Below, in pieces: positions 44,592 through 52,971 of a stretch of DNA of 64,000 bases. The DNA is taken from NCBI GenBank assembly GCA_947331495.1, contig CAMZOI010000001.1, positions 434,001 to 498,000 of the forward strand, in the 5' to 3' direction. How positions within the stretch are numbered: the first letter of the stretch is position 1; the number at the start of each line of letters is the position of its first letter. The translations under genes and the position numbers were made by a program. The notes beneath the pieces were generated by a model that saw only the letters and a program-made list of their open reading frames with translations, was not told where the DNA came from and did no database searches. This DNA is from Erythrobacteraceae bacterium Alg239-R51 (GTDB lineage: Bacteria; Pseudomonadota; Alphaproteobacteria; Sphingomonadales; Sphingomonadaceae).

Positions 44592-45904
44592 TTGGAGGGG
44601 CTCCTGACGTGGACGCCGTCGAGAAAGACGATCTCGACCTCGATGCCGGTCGGCATCTCGACGACGGGTTGGTATTGTTCGGCGCGTTCGATGAGGTATC
44701 GGCTGACGGTGTCGGCGGCTTCGCCGGCACCCTGGCCAAAGCCACCGGCGAGGATGTCGGTCGGCGACAGCGCCTCGCGCTGACCGTTGGCGCCGACCTG
44801 GCCGGTAAAAATGCCGTTGGCGTTGGCGGAAAATCCGCGGCCGAAGCCGCCCACAATCCCGGCGAGCAGCGCCTGGCTGACAAGGCTGCCTTCGCGGCTG
44901 ACCACGCGGCCGCGCACGCCCGACTTTCCGGCGAAGGAGATGAACCCCTTGACCTCGCTCACCGCGAAGCGCCCACCGGGTTGCGCGCAGGTCATGCGCA
45001 CCAGCTTGACGTAGACCTTCTCCGCCGAGAGATCGCCGCGCGCCGCGCCATTGACGAGGCAGCCGGTGATATCGGTGGTGAGCAGTTTGTTGCCGCGCAT
45101 CACCGAGCGGGCCGGACCGGTGATCCGGAGCACCACGGGAAGCGGATCGCTCTGGCTGGCAACGCCGGTCGAGGCATCGACACCCACGATGACCGTTGCC
45201 GGTGCGTAGCTGTTGGGCGGAAGGTAATCGCGGCTCGCTTCGAGCAACAAGGCTGGCGCAGTCTCTGCCGCACGCGGCTTGCCGTCCTTGCCCGTCTCCG
45301 CGCTGAAGCTCATCAGGCTGAGCTGTCCGCCTTGCGTTTCCGGCGCTCCTTGCGGTGGCTGGACAGCTCCGCCGGTGCCGACGCCGGGTCCATAGGCAGG
45401 TGGCGGTGGCAGTGGCGGCGCGGCGGCAGGTGCCTTCGCAGCTTCGCTCAGCTGTGATCGCAGATTGGCATTCTCGGCCGAGATCGCGTCGATCGCCGCC
45501 TGGCCGTCGGAGCGCATCTGCGCGTTCTCGCTGCGCAGGGCTTCGAGCTCCTGTTCGATCTCGGGGCGCGGCAGCTGGGCCTGCTGGAGATCCTTGATCG
45601 CGCGGCCCTGTGCATCGAGCCGGTTACCGTAGCTCGCGACGAACTCGCGCTGCGAGAGGTTACGATTGACGAGGCCGCCGGTGTCGATTGTCGCCGCACC
45701 ATTGGCATCGGTGCCAGCCTCGTCGCCGTCGCCGCCGAAAATGAACATGCCGCCGCCGATGAGCGCGATGGCCCCGATCCCGGCGAGCAGCATCTTCTGG
45801 CGCTGTGCGATCTGCGAATTGAGGTTGCGCCGTCCGCTTTCTCGCGCTTCCGGCGAGCCCGGCAGAGGCCTCTTTCCGGCGTCCTTCTGTGGTGCCTCGG
45901 CCAT
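44588..45904 (-). CDS. traB: F-type conjugation protein TraB (VirB10 family)
   Basis: 438 residues: cytoplasmic N-terminus, membrane helix (about 35-53, MLLAGIGAIALIGGGMFIFG), a coiled coil (about 95-165), a Pro-rich linker (PPLPPPPAYGPG) and the C-terminal TrbI/VirB10 beta-barrel domain with SYAPATVIVGVDASTGVAS and GFSANANGIFTG. It spans the envelope as the core-complex scaffold. The start and the traK stop overlap by one base. Confidence 0.93.
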   Translation of the reverse strand: MAEAPQKDAGKRPLPGSPEARESGRRNLNSQIAQRQKMLLAGIGAIALIGGGMFIFGGDGDEAGTDANGAATIDTGGLVNRNLSQREFVASYGNRLDAQGRAIKDLQQAQLPRPEIEQELEALRSENAQMRSDGQAAIDAISAENANLRSQLSEAAKAPAAAPPLPPPPAYGPGVGTGGAVQPPQGAPETQGGQLSLMSFSAETGKDGKPRAAETAPALLLEASRDYLPPNSYAPATVIVGVDASTGVASQSDPLPVVLRITGPARSVMRGNKLLTTDITGCLVNGAARGDLSAEKVYVKLVRMTCAQPGGRFAVSEVKGFISFAGKSGVRGRVVSREGSLVSQALLAGIVGGFGRGFSANANGIFTGQVGANGQREALSPTDILAGGFGQGAGEAADTVSRYLIERAEQYQPVVEMPTGIEVEIVFLDGVHVRSPSK

Positions 45905-46719
45905 CAGTCGAGTCCTCCCTTGGCAAAGACTAGGAAGGCACTGGTCGCTTCACCGGGAGCGAGTGCATCGCGGCCATAGGCAAAAGCGAGCGCGCCTGCG
46001 GCACCTTCGCGCTCGGAGCCAAGCGCAAGGCTTTCCTGGCCGAGGTTGCGCACGAGGAAGCGCTGTCCGGTAAGTTCATCGCCCTGGTATTCGGCGACCA
46101 GCTGGACCTCGATCCCGCCGGTACGGCGCGGAGCCGACAGTTCGGCGCGGGCAGTGAATCCGGGCAGGACGGCATCGCTCGCCATCGCCTCGATCAGGCG
46201 GATCGCGGCGTCCTCGGGACCGGTCTCGGTCTCCCATTCGGTGGCCGCGGCTTTAGCGAGCGCGGGATTGGTGATGAAGAGCTGGGTCGCTTCCTCGCCG
46301 CCGAGACGGCAGGCGAACTTGTAGACGTAGCCCGCCTTGCTGGTCGCAAAGAAGCTGACCCGGGCAGCGGCAAATTGCGGGGGCACGGAGATATAGATGT
46401 CTCCGCGCACTGGCTCGTGCGTCACCTGGAAATCATTGTAGGGAAAACCGCTCGCGATCTTCGAGACATTGGCAAAGCCGTCATCGATAAGCGCGATCCG
46501 GGTGAGTTCGCCGCGAGCGAGCTCGCAGTCGATGGTCGCGTTGTCGGCCGCTTCGACGAATTGGTCGGCATACGCCGGGACCGGCGCGAGCGCGAAGGCA
46601 AGCACGGCGAGGCCGGTCAGCTTGAGCCCGGGATCGGGGCGCCTTGTCGCGCCGATCGCGAAACAGGCAAGGCCGGTTCCGGCAAGCGCAGCAGCGAGGG
46701 GAGATGGGAGAAGGCTCAT
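45904..46719 (-). CDS. traK: F-type conjugation protein TraK
   Basis: 271 residues with a signal peptide or N-terminal anchor (FALAPVPAYADQF). The TraK secretin-like core starts near FVEAADNATIDCELA and includes YISVPPQFAAARVSFFATSK. It forms the outer part of the core complex with TraV and TraB. The N-terminal part before the signal is longer than usual, so the true start could be further in. Overlaps traE by ATGA. Confidence 0.85.
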   Translation of the reverse strand: MSLLPSPLAAALAGTGLACFAIGATRRPDPGLKLTGLAVLAFALAPVPAYADQFVEAADNATIDCELARGELTRIALIDDGFANVSKIASGFPYNDFQVTHEPVRGDIYISVPPQFAAARVSFFATSKAGYVYKFACRLGGEEATQLFITNPALAKAAATEWETETGPEDAAIRLIEAMASDAVLPGFTARAELSAPRRTGGIEVQLVAEYQGDELTGQRFLVRNLGQESLALGSEREGAAGALAFAYGRDALAPGEATSAFLVFAKGGLD

Positions 46720-47285
46720 TGGCCGGGTTCCTCCTTGTCGGTGGGAAGTTGCTCAAAGCCGGCGAGCGCAAGGCTGAGGCCACGCTTCGACCAGCGGAAA
46801 CGGAAGGAGCGGCGCTGGCTCGCGATCACCTGCGTGCCGACAAAGGTCTTGAGCGTGCCGGTGACGGTCGAGGTCAGGGCCTTGGGGTCGACGTGCATTT
46901 CCGCGATCACGAAGGCCTGGCTGATGTCCGAGCCGCGCTGTTCCTCGACGATTTGGACGAGCTCGGCCTTGAGGCGGCCGTGCGCGGCGGGATCGGCGAG
47001 CTTCAGGATGTTCGTCATCCAGTAATCGAGGCTTTCGGGCGCCCGGTTGAGGAGCATCAGTGCCGTGTCGCGGGTGACAAGTTCGAGATAGGGCGCGTCG
47101 ATCCCGCCGCTCGAGACGGTGATCCGCTCTGAGGTGATCGGCACCAACACAACCTGCTCGTCGCGGGTGACCGCGGCGCCGAGGCTGACCAGCGTGGTCA
47201 GGCCCAGGACACCTGCCAGCACGGCAAAGCGGTTGCGTTGCCGCAGGTAGGTCTGCGCCTGTTCGTGCGCGAATTCTGCTCGCAT
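46716..47285 (-). CDS. traE: F-type conjugation protein TraE (VirB8-like)
   Basis: 189 residues; one membrane helix near 20-40 (FAVLAGVLGLTTLVSLGAAV) after a charged N-terminus. Conserved YLELVTRDTALMLLNRAPES and FRFRWSKRGLSLALAGFEQL. It forms part of the inner-membrane assembly platform. The gap to traL is 12 bases. Confidence 0.92.
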   Translation of the reverse strand: MRAEFAHEQAQTYLRQRNRFAVLAGVLGLTTLVSLGAAVTRDEQVVLVPITSERITVSSGGIDAPYLELVTRDTALMLLNRAPESLDYWMTNILKLADPAAHGRLKAELVQIVEEQRGSDISQAFVIAEMHVDPKALTSTVTGTLKTFVGTQVIASQRRSFRFRWSKRGLSLALAGFEQLPTDKEEPGQ

Positions 47286-47297
47286 GGTTCGCCTCCC

Positions 47298-47585
47298 TCA
47301 GCCCGCCAACAGGCGGCAGTGGGAGGGCGGCGTGGCCTTCAACCCGAGAAAGCTCCCGGGTAGGTACCAGTACGCAGCATGCACCAGTGCCGAACCGGCG
47401 CCGCGTGCCTTTGCCTTCCGCAAGGCAAGCCAGGCCCCGGCGGCCAGGCCGATACCGATGAAGATATGCTGCGAGAGAATGCCCCAGGCGAAGGGAATAA
47501 GGATCCCTGCAAACTCGTCGATGGTCCAGAAGCCGATGAGCTCCGGGTCGTCGAGCCGCCGTGGAACGAGGTACCTGTCGGCCAT
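47298..47585 (-). CDS. traL: F-type conjugation protein TraL
   Basis: 95 residues with hydrophobic stretches near 25-42 and 43-56 and the family text YLVPRRLDDPELIGFWTIDE. Small inner-membrane pilus assembly protein, between the pilin gene and traE as in F. Confidence 0.9.
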   Translation of the reverse strand: MADRYLVPRRLDDPELIGFWTIDEFAGILIPFAWGILSQHIFIGIGLAAGAWLALRKAKARGAGSALVHAAYWYLPGSFLGLKATPPSHCRLLAG

Positions 47586-47616
47586 GCCGCCCTCCTGTCG
47601 TGACCGGATCCGCTGA

Positions 47617-47949
47617 TCAGATGACCGCGGTCACGACCGAGGTGACGATCGGAACGCCGGTGCCGACACCGATGCCGACGCCGACCGGCACCGCGACCTG
47701 GCCGAGCGAGAAACGCCCGGAGGCGAGACCGATCAGGCCGCCCGCAAGGCTGAGCACAGTGATGATCTTGCCGCCCGAACCTTCGAGGAAGTCGGTGAAC
47801 TTGGTCAACGCGGGATCGAAGGTGGTATCGGCCCCGGCAAAGGCGGCACCGGCGCAGGCCAGCGCCACGCAGGCGGGAAGAATGTAGTCGCGGCCGCGAG
47901 CCCCGTTGGGCGAGCGCTGCTGGACCGGAAGGGCAGTCTTGGTGGTCAT
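47617..47949 (-). CDS. traA: F-type pilin TraA
   Basis: 110 residues from the ATG at 47947-47949; the open frame upstream to 48096 has no good start site. A long signal-like N-terminus (ILPACVALACAGAAFAG) is followed by mature pilin of about 70 residues with two hydrophobic helices (IITVLSLAGGLIGLA and VAVPVGVGIGVGTGVPIVTS), as in F pilin. First gene of the operon. Confidence 0.88.
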   Translation of the reverse strand: MTTKTALPVQQRSPNGARGRDYILPACVALACAGAAFAGADTTFDPALTKFTDFLEGSGGKIITVLSLAGGLIGLASGRFSLGQVAVPVGVGIGVGTGVPIVTSVVTAVI

Positions 47950-48313
47950 GGATGGAAACTCCGAGGATTGAACATCAGCCAGCGATGCGTTCGCTGTATG
48001 TTCTTTCCTCTCCCCGGAGCCGGGCTGTAGGAAATCGGGAATTGGATTTTGGGGCTTTCGACCAAGCAAAAAGCGACATCGGGAGGTGCGATGCACGGGA
48101 TTCGCGCAGGCTGATCGCGCAACAGCGCTGACTGTGCCGGCATCTGAGCGAAGAGAGCCGCGATATGCGCGCAGGCGACCGAAATTCGCGCGAATCGTCG
48201 GAGGAAGCTGATCGTTCCTTCCTCTATGTTCTCTAAATGTTCTTTTTGTTTTCCTACAGGCTTCCTTCGCGGTTAGCCGGAGAGTCGATCACTCTGGAGA
48301 TAAGGATTCGTCG
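47950..48313. promoter_or_regulatory. Divergent tra control region
   Basis: 364 bases without a gene between traA and the XRE-like regulator. It holds CAGCGA-N5-TCGCTG at 47980-47996 in the traA leader, the perfect palindrome ATTCGCGCGAAT at 48184-48195, a related TTCGCGC at about 48104, and an AT-rich stretch with an SOS-like box at 48228-48242. These are natural operators for the XRE/AlpA regulators and LexA. Confidence 0.55.
48228..48242. promoter_or_regulatory. SOS-like box GTTC-N7-GTTC
   Basis: GTTC, TCTAAAT, GTTC: a perfect match to the alphaproteobacterial LexA site, 72 bases before the start of the XRE-like regulator. It is the same form and orientation class as the box at 1566, where read on the other strand both give AGAAC-N7-GAACA-like text. 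Confidence 0.62.
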
Positions 48314-48805
48314 ATGACCAACATGGCGCTCTTTGCCGAACAACAGGTTCGCGCCGACCTCGCCCGGCTGCTTTTGGCCGCCGTCGAAGCCAGCGGCCGT
48401 GCCCGCTGCGACATCGCTCGCGACGCGCAGATCCATAAGGATGCCCTGCGCCGTGTTCTTGCGGGCGAACGCTCGGCCAGCCTCGGCGAAGCCTTGCGCA
48501 TTCTTGCCGCGAGCGGCGTCGCGCCGCACGCACACCTGCTCCTGTTCCTCGTCAGCGGCGGCGATCACGCGATTGCGTGGCTGCAATCGGACCTCGCGCA
48601 ATTCTTCGAGGACTTTTCCGGCGAACTGCCTTCAGCGCTCGAGCGTGTCTTGGGCAACCAGGTTCACGATGTGAAGCCGCGCTGGGCCAAGGGGACCGCG
48701 CACCGCGTCGCCCGCTTGCTCTCCGACCACATCGACGAGCTCGAACGCAAGGATGCGCTGCTTGGCGATGTCTTTGCCGGTGCCGAGGGAGGCCATCGTG
48801 GGTGA
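48314..48805 (+). CDS. XRE-like transcriptional regulator of the transfer region
   Basis: 163 residues from the ATG at 48314, preceded by GGAGATAAGG. Residues 8-60 form a Cro/CI-like helix-turn-helix (RLLLAAVEASGRARCDIARD, then HKDALRRVLAGERSASLGEAL). The remainder is helical. Divergent from the tra operon and coupled to the AlpA-like gene, so it probably controls conjugation. Confidence 0.75.
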   Translation: MTNMALFAEQQVRADLARLLLAAVEASGRARCDIARDAQIHKDALRRVLAGERSASLGEALRILAASGVAPHAHLLLFLVSGGDHAIAWLQSDLAQFFEDFSGELPSALERVLGNQVHDVKPRWAKGTAHRVARLLSDHIDELERKDALLGDVFAGAEGGHRG

Positions 48806-49013
48806 AGAGATAGACAAAGGAGCGACCGAAACCCGGCGGGTGACGCGGCTCATTCGCCTGCCCGAAGTTCAGCATCGCGTCGGGCTTGGCCGTTCGACAA
48901 TCTATCGCTGGATGGCCGAGGGCAAGTTTCCCAAACCCGTACAGCTCGGAGGCTATTCCGTGGCATGGTCGGAAAGAGAAGTCGAAGCCTGGATTTCGGA
49001 CCGCCTGAAGTGA
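48798..49013 (+). CDS. AlpA-family transcriptional regulator
   Basis: 71 residues from the GTG at 48798, with GAGGGAGG 5 bases upstream and an 8-base overlap with the preceding gene. The AlpA/MerR-like winged helix reads RLIRLPEVQHRVGLGRSTIY then RWMAEGKFPKPVQLGGYSVA. AlpA proteins often control integrases or transfer genes in mobile elements. No integrase follows it here. Confidence 0.85.
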   Translation: MGEEIDKGATETRRVTRLIRLPEVQHRVGLGRSTIYRWMAEGKFPKPVQLGGYSVAWSEREVEAWISDRLK

Positions 49014-49189
49014 CCGCTTATTGGTCTGGAGCTGACTGGTTGGAGGCGGACGTGCCATCGACAGGGGCAGTCAAAGGCATCCTTTGCGCGGTCGCCGGAT
49101 CGAAGCAGTCGGCCCGATACCCTCGAGTATTGGGAGCGCTCGTCGCTGCAAGAACCGAGCTGCTTTCGGAAGCCACCGGCGCCTATTAA
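49010..49189 (+). CDS. Possible coupled small protein after alpA
   Basis: 59 residues from a GTG overlapping the alpA stop (GTGA). AYWSGADWLEADVPSTGAV and an Ala/Leu-rich end, no known motif. Coupling and similar base composition suggest it may be real, but it could be a worn fragment. Confidence 0.3.
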   Translation: MTAYWSGADWLEADVPSTGAVKGILCAVAGSKQSARYPRVLGALVAARTELLSEATGAY

Positions 49190-49222
49190 GGAACATACAA
49201 GATTGAGTAGGTCGAGCCGATC

Positions 49223-49783
49223 ATGACAAAGTGCATCGAACAAGATTTCCCGTGTCAAAATCAAGAGTACGATGCGTTCGATCAAATAGCGCTCTTAGAA
49301 CTAAGCCAGCCAATTTCTGCCCATGAGTTGGTGAACGAGAGCGCATTTTGTGCGGAACTGCCGGTCGACGACGAACTCCGTATTGGGAACATAACGTACA
49401 AGCTCTATCTTAAATTCCTCCGTGGTCAGACAGGCCTCTATCACCTGTGGGTAGACTATGACGCCTGCGACGACCATGGCAATTACACGATGTTATGCGT
49501 GTATGTCGGGAAAGGGTTTGCTGAGCTTCGCGTTGATAGCCACGTCAGAAAAAAATGGCCGAAGAATGCCCAGCTATACGTGACATTCACCAGCATGGAG
49601 AATCGTCTCTCTAAGTACTACGAGCAATTGTTTCTCGATGTGTACGATTTCGAATTAAACAACATTGAGAATCCTGGCGCAGAACATCTGTTTGCGGTTT
49701 GGGATGAGGAACGCCATCACTTGGAAACGCACTTGAATGAGGTTTCCAATCTGAGCAAAATTCAAAGTTTCGACGACTGGTAA
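49223..49783 (+). CDS. GIY-YIG-like nuclease domain protein
   Basis: 186 residues. Core pattern of the GIY-YIG fold: LYHLWVDYDA (GIY strand), then LCVYVGKGFAELRVDSHVRK, which carries the YVGKG strand, an Arg and a His at normal spacing, and a later Glu in YYEQLFLDVYDFELNN. The ~65 residues before it have no known match. Codon use is visibly more AT-rich than the tra genes, suggesting recent gain. It lies between the alpA region and a decayed zone. The family call is from motif reading and is moderate. Confidence 0.5.
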   Translation: MTKCIEQDFPCQNQEYDAFDQIALLELSQPISAHELVNESAFCAELPVDDELRIGNITYKLYLKFLRGQTGLYHLWVDYDACDDHGNYTMLCVYVGKGFAELRVDSHVRKKWPKNAQLYVTFTSMENRLSKYYEQLFLDVYDFELNNIENPGAEHLFAVWDEERHHLETHLNEVSNLSKIQSFDDW

Positions 49784-49977
49784 GAAGTCGTAATCCGACC
49801 GGCCTCAGGTCGAACGAACTCCAGTCTACAGCCCACGCCGTTACCGGTCTGGACGTCTGGTGTTTTGGCGCAGAGCGGCGGCGATATTACACCCCAAAAG
49901 CGACCGCCGAGCACGAATATGGCCGCATGATTCTTCAAGAGATCGCACACCTGCGTGGAGCAATGAGAGCTTCCGGA

Positions 49978-50620
49978 TCAGATCGGCTTAATGCCTTCGA
50001 ATTGGACATCGGCAGCGTGTCCCCGCCAGATAGGCCTTTCAACGTTTTCCGCCAACGCAAAGCCAAAAGATGCGAAATTCCCCAAGTGACTGAGAGCTTC
50101 GCATTGCTTAGCGATGGCCTCTACGTTGCTCGGGATCTGAGCCACCTTTTCTGGATATCGCGCTGCTCGTACGATTAACCACTCGGGTCCATTGTCTCCG
50201 ACAAACCAGATGTTCGGATCGACGTTGGGATTTGAGTGAGTGGACATGATCTCGAAACCCTTCCTTTGGAGCCATTGCTTGACAACTTGAACTGCAAAAT
50301 CAAGTAGTTCCCAGTCGGCAACCTCAATGAGTTCATCTGAGACCAGGGAAAACGGATCGACCGATTGCGCGTTTCTAAGGTCGATCAAGCCCCAACCGCC
50401 CAACTCCGGTTTCCAGCCTGTCAGCGTCCTTCCCATCGGCCAGAGGCACGGAAAGCCTTTCCAGCCTTCGGCCCACACTTAAAAGACCATCCCGATTGCC
50501 CGGGGTCTCTGCCCTGTCTTCCACATCTTCGAGGCGCACAAAGAGCACCTGATTCCCGATGCGGAATGATAGGTGCTCGAGAAAAGGCGGGTGAGTGTCC
50601 GTCGTCAGAACATTTGACAC
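49978..50620 (-). pseudogene. Frameshifted hypothetical gene
   Basis: Two frames join into one protein: the first from 50620 (SFRIGNQVLFVRLEDVED, then PGNRDGLLSV) and the second to 49978 (AEGWKGFPCLWPMGRTLTGW, then FVGDNGPEWLIVRAARYPE). One extra base in the GGG run at 50472-50474 (minus strand) breaks the frame; removing it gives GLLSVAEGWKG. The restored protein, about 213 residues, resembles a family of uncharacterised proteins seen beside mobile elements. Loss of function or a sequencing slip are both possible. Confidence 0.6.
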
Positions 50621-50669
50621 ACCTCGCGGCGTAGATCAGCGGAGTGCGGGCCTCGTCTTGGATTGATGT

Positions 50670-52110
50670 TTAGGCGGCGAGCTTACGGTGTAGCAAGCGC
50701 CGATATTCGAGTGTCTGTCGCTTGATCCTTTCTCTTCGTTTGATGACGGCAGGTGCCCTGCCGAAGTAGGCATCGGCGGGCGTCACATTGTCGATGCTCT
50801 CGTGGTAGCGCTGGTGGTTGTAATGCTCGACGAACGCTTCGATCTGTTGTTCGAGATCGCCGGGCAGGAAGTAGTTTTCCAGCAGCACGCGGTTCTTCAG
50901 GGTCTGGTGCCAGCGCTCGATCTTGCCCTGGGTCTGCGGATGAAAGGGTGCGCCGCGCACATGGCTCATCTGGTTCGCCTCGATGTATTCCGCCAGTTCT
51001 CCGGCGATGTAGCTCGGGCCATTGTCGCTGAGCAGGCGCGGCCTGTGTAGCACATTGGCATGATCGCAGCCTGAAGCGACCAGCGCCATGTCGAGCGTGT
51101 CAGTCACATCCTCGGCACACATGGTGGTGCAGAGCTGCCAGGCAATGATGTAGCGCGAGTAATCGTCGAGCACGGTGGATAGGTAGACCCAACCCCAACC
51201 GATGATCTTGAAGTAGGTAAAATCGGTCTGCCACATCTCATTTGGACGCGTGGTCCTTGTATGGAACGCCTCTGCCGCTTTGATAACCGTGTAGGCCGGG
51301 CTGGTGATCAGGTCATGGGCCTTCAAGAGCCGGTAAACCGTAGCTTCGGACACGAAGTAACGCTTCTCGTCGGTGAAGCGGACGGCCAACTCACGCGGTG
51401 ACAGCTCGGTCTGCTCGAGCACCATCTCGACGATCTGGTCCTGCAGCTCGGGCGCAATACGGTTCCACACCCGGCTTGGCGTGGATGGCCTGTCTGCCAG
51501 CGCCTCCGGCCCGCCTTCGAGGAAGCGATCCTACCAGCGGTAGAAGGTCCGCCGTGCCACGCTAAGCTGGTCCAGCGTGCGCTTGGCCGGGAGATGCGAC
51601 TGCTCCACGATCCTGATGATCTCCAGCTTCTCTGATGCGGGATACCTCATGCGTCGTCGTCCCCATCCGCGATGATGCTTTTTTTGAGCAGCCGGCTCTC
51701 CAAAGTGAGATCGGCCACGCACTCCTTCAGATCGCGGGCCTCACGGCGCAGATCCTTCACCTCTTCTGTGGTCGCGGTACGTGCCGTATCGCCAGCGAGC
51801 CTGCGCTTGCTAGCCTCCATGAACCCCTTGGACCAGGTTTAATACAGGCTCTGCGCAATCTCTTCGCGGCGACATAGCTCGGCAATGGAGTCATCGCCGC
51901 GCAGGCCATCGAGCACGATGCGGATTTTGTCCTCGGTCGAAAAGTGTCGGCGGGTCTTGCGGCGGATATCCTTGATCACCAGCTCGGCAGTCGATTTTGC
52001 ATTGGAGGATCTTGGCTTCATCTTCGTTCCTTCGTCACTACGACGAAGCCCAAATCCTCCTTACTTCACAACCTCAAATCTGTGCCATAGGCGCTAACGG
52101 GGGACACACT
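50670..52110 (-). mobile_element. IS3-family insertion sequence with two nonsense codons
   Basis: The transposase is read from ATG 52019-52021 to a stop at 50670. OrfA text includes HFSTEDKIRIVLDGLRGD with SLY then a TAA at 51839-51841 where Tyr is expected; RRTFYRW is followed by TAG at 51531-51533, again where Tyr is expected. The catalytic part from about 51470 is intact: WQTDFTYFKI (first Asp), LLSDNGPSYI (second Asp) and GKIERWHQTLKN (Glu). The right end is near GGGGGACACA at 52110; I could not find a matching left terminal repeat, so the 3' end may be trimmed. Not autonomous as it stands. Confidence 0.8.
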
Positions 52111-52434
52111 GAATCAGCGACTTAGCCTTACTGCAAGCAGAGCTTTTCAACAGAATAGGGCCGGTAGCGGACTGGCTTCTATTGGCAAGCCCGACACGGA
52201 ATGCTGCCGTTTCATCCCAGATTCTGTTGCCAGCTCTAACCCTTAGGAAAGAGATTCATCTTTCGTCGCTGCGCACTTCCGTTTGTGCGGGAGTTACTAC
52301 TGTTAGGCTCAGGATCTCGGGTTGTTGTGATCGTTTGGTTTCAATTGCGGCTCGCGGGTTGCCATACCAATGCTCGTGCACGAATCGGATGTTCGCAGAA
52401 GCAGGGCAAAGTGTGGTTGCGCTCGCCTGTTAGG
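52111..52434. other. No gene seen
   Basis: 324 bases between the IS end and the JAB gene. Several short open frames but none with conserved text or a good ribosome site. Probably debris from rearrangements. Confidence 0.5.
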
Positions 52435-52971
52435 TTAAGGCAACTCGACGGTTAGCCCATAAGCCTCGTTCCCTGTTTCGCGCAGCTGACGCTTGATAGC
52501 AGCAGGGGTGAGGTAAAAAGTGCCAAGCGCATCTTTCTCGACTTGCCGGAGCAAGACCTTGCCCCGATCACCCCAACACTGAAGGTAGAAGGTGGTTTCT
52601 CGACCGTCGCAGATAGGGAAAATCATCTCTGCTTTGCGCTGTCTAACGATGTCATACCAATTGCGTATATCGATGGATGAAGGCGAAAGAGAAAATCCGG
52701 GATGGCTGTGCCATTCGCCAATCCAGTCCATCTTTCCGCCGGATTTACGCCACCGCCTTAGTGCAGCTATTCTGTGTCCCTTAGGTGAGCGCTGGAAGCG
52801 CGTCGAACTTTGTCGATCCCATGGCAATGGTCGGGTGATCTCAGTCACATGAAGGTAAAGACCCTTGCGCAGCCCTAGTACCAGCCCCCCAGCTTCTAAC
52901 GGGCGATGCTGCCGCGTACATTTTAGCATTTTCTCTGCCGCTGCATGATCGACAAGAATGCCCTCGATCAT
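52435..52971 (-). CDS. JAB/MPN metalloprotease, Cap3-like deubiquitinase-type
   Basis: 178 residues from the ATG at 52969-52971, which shares ATGA with the upstream E1 fragment. JAMM features: EAGGLVLG (Glu near the N-terminus) and EWHSHPGFSLSPSSID with the H-x-H-P...S-x2-D metal site. In type II CBASS, Cap3 removes the cGAS-like enzyme from the targets to which Cap2 links it. The gene appears intact, but its partner is cut off. Confidence 0.8.
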   Translation of the reverse strand: MIEGILVDHAAAEKMLKCTRQHRPLEAGGLVLGLRKGLYLHVTEITRPLPWDRQSSTRFQRSPKGHRIAALRRWRKSGGKMDWIGEWHSHPGFSLSPSSIDIRNWYDIVRQRKAEMIFPICDGRETTFYLQCWGDRGKVLLRQVEKDALGTFYLTPAAIKRQLRETGNEAYGLTVELP

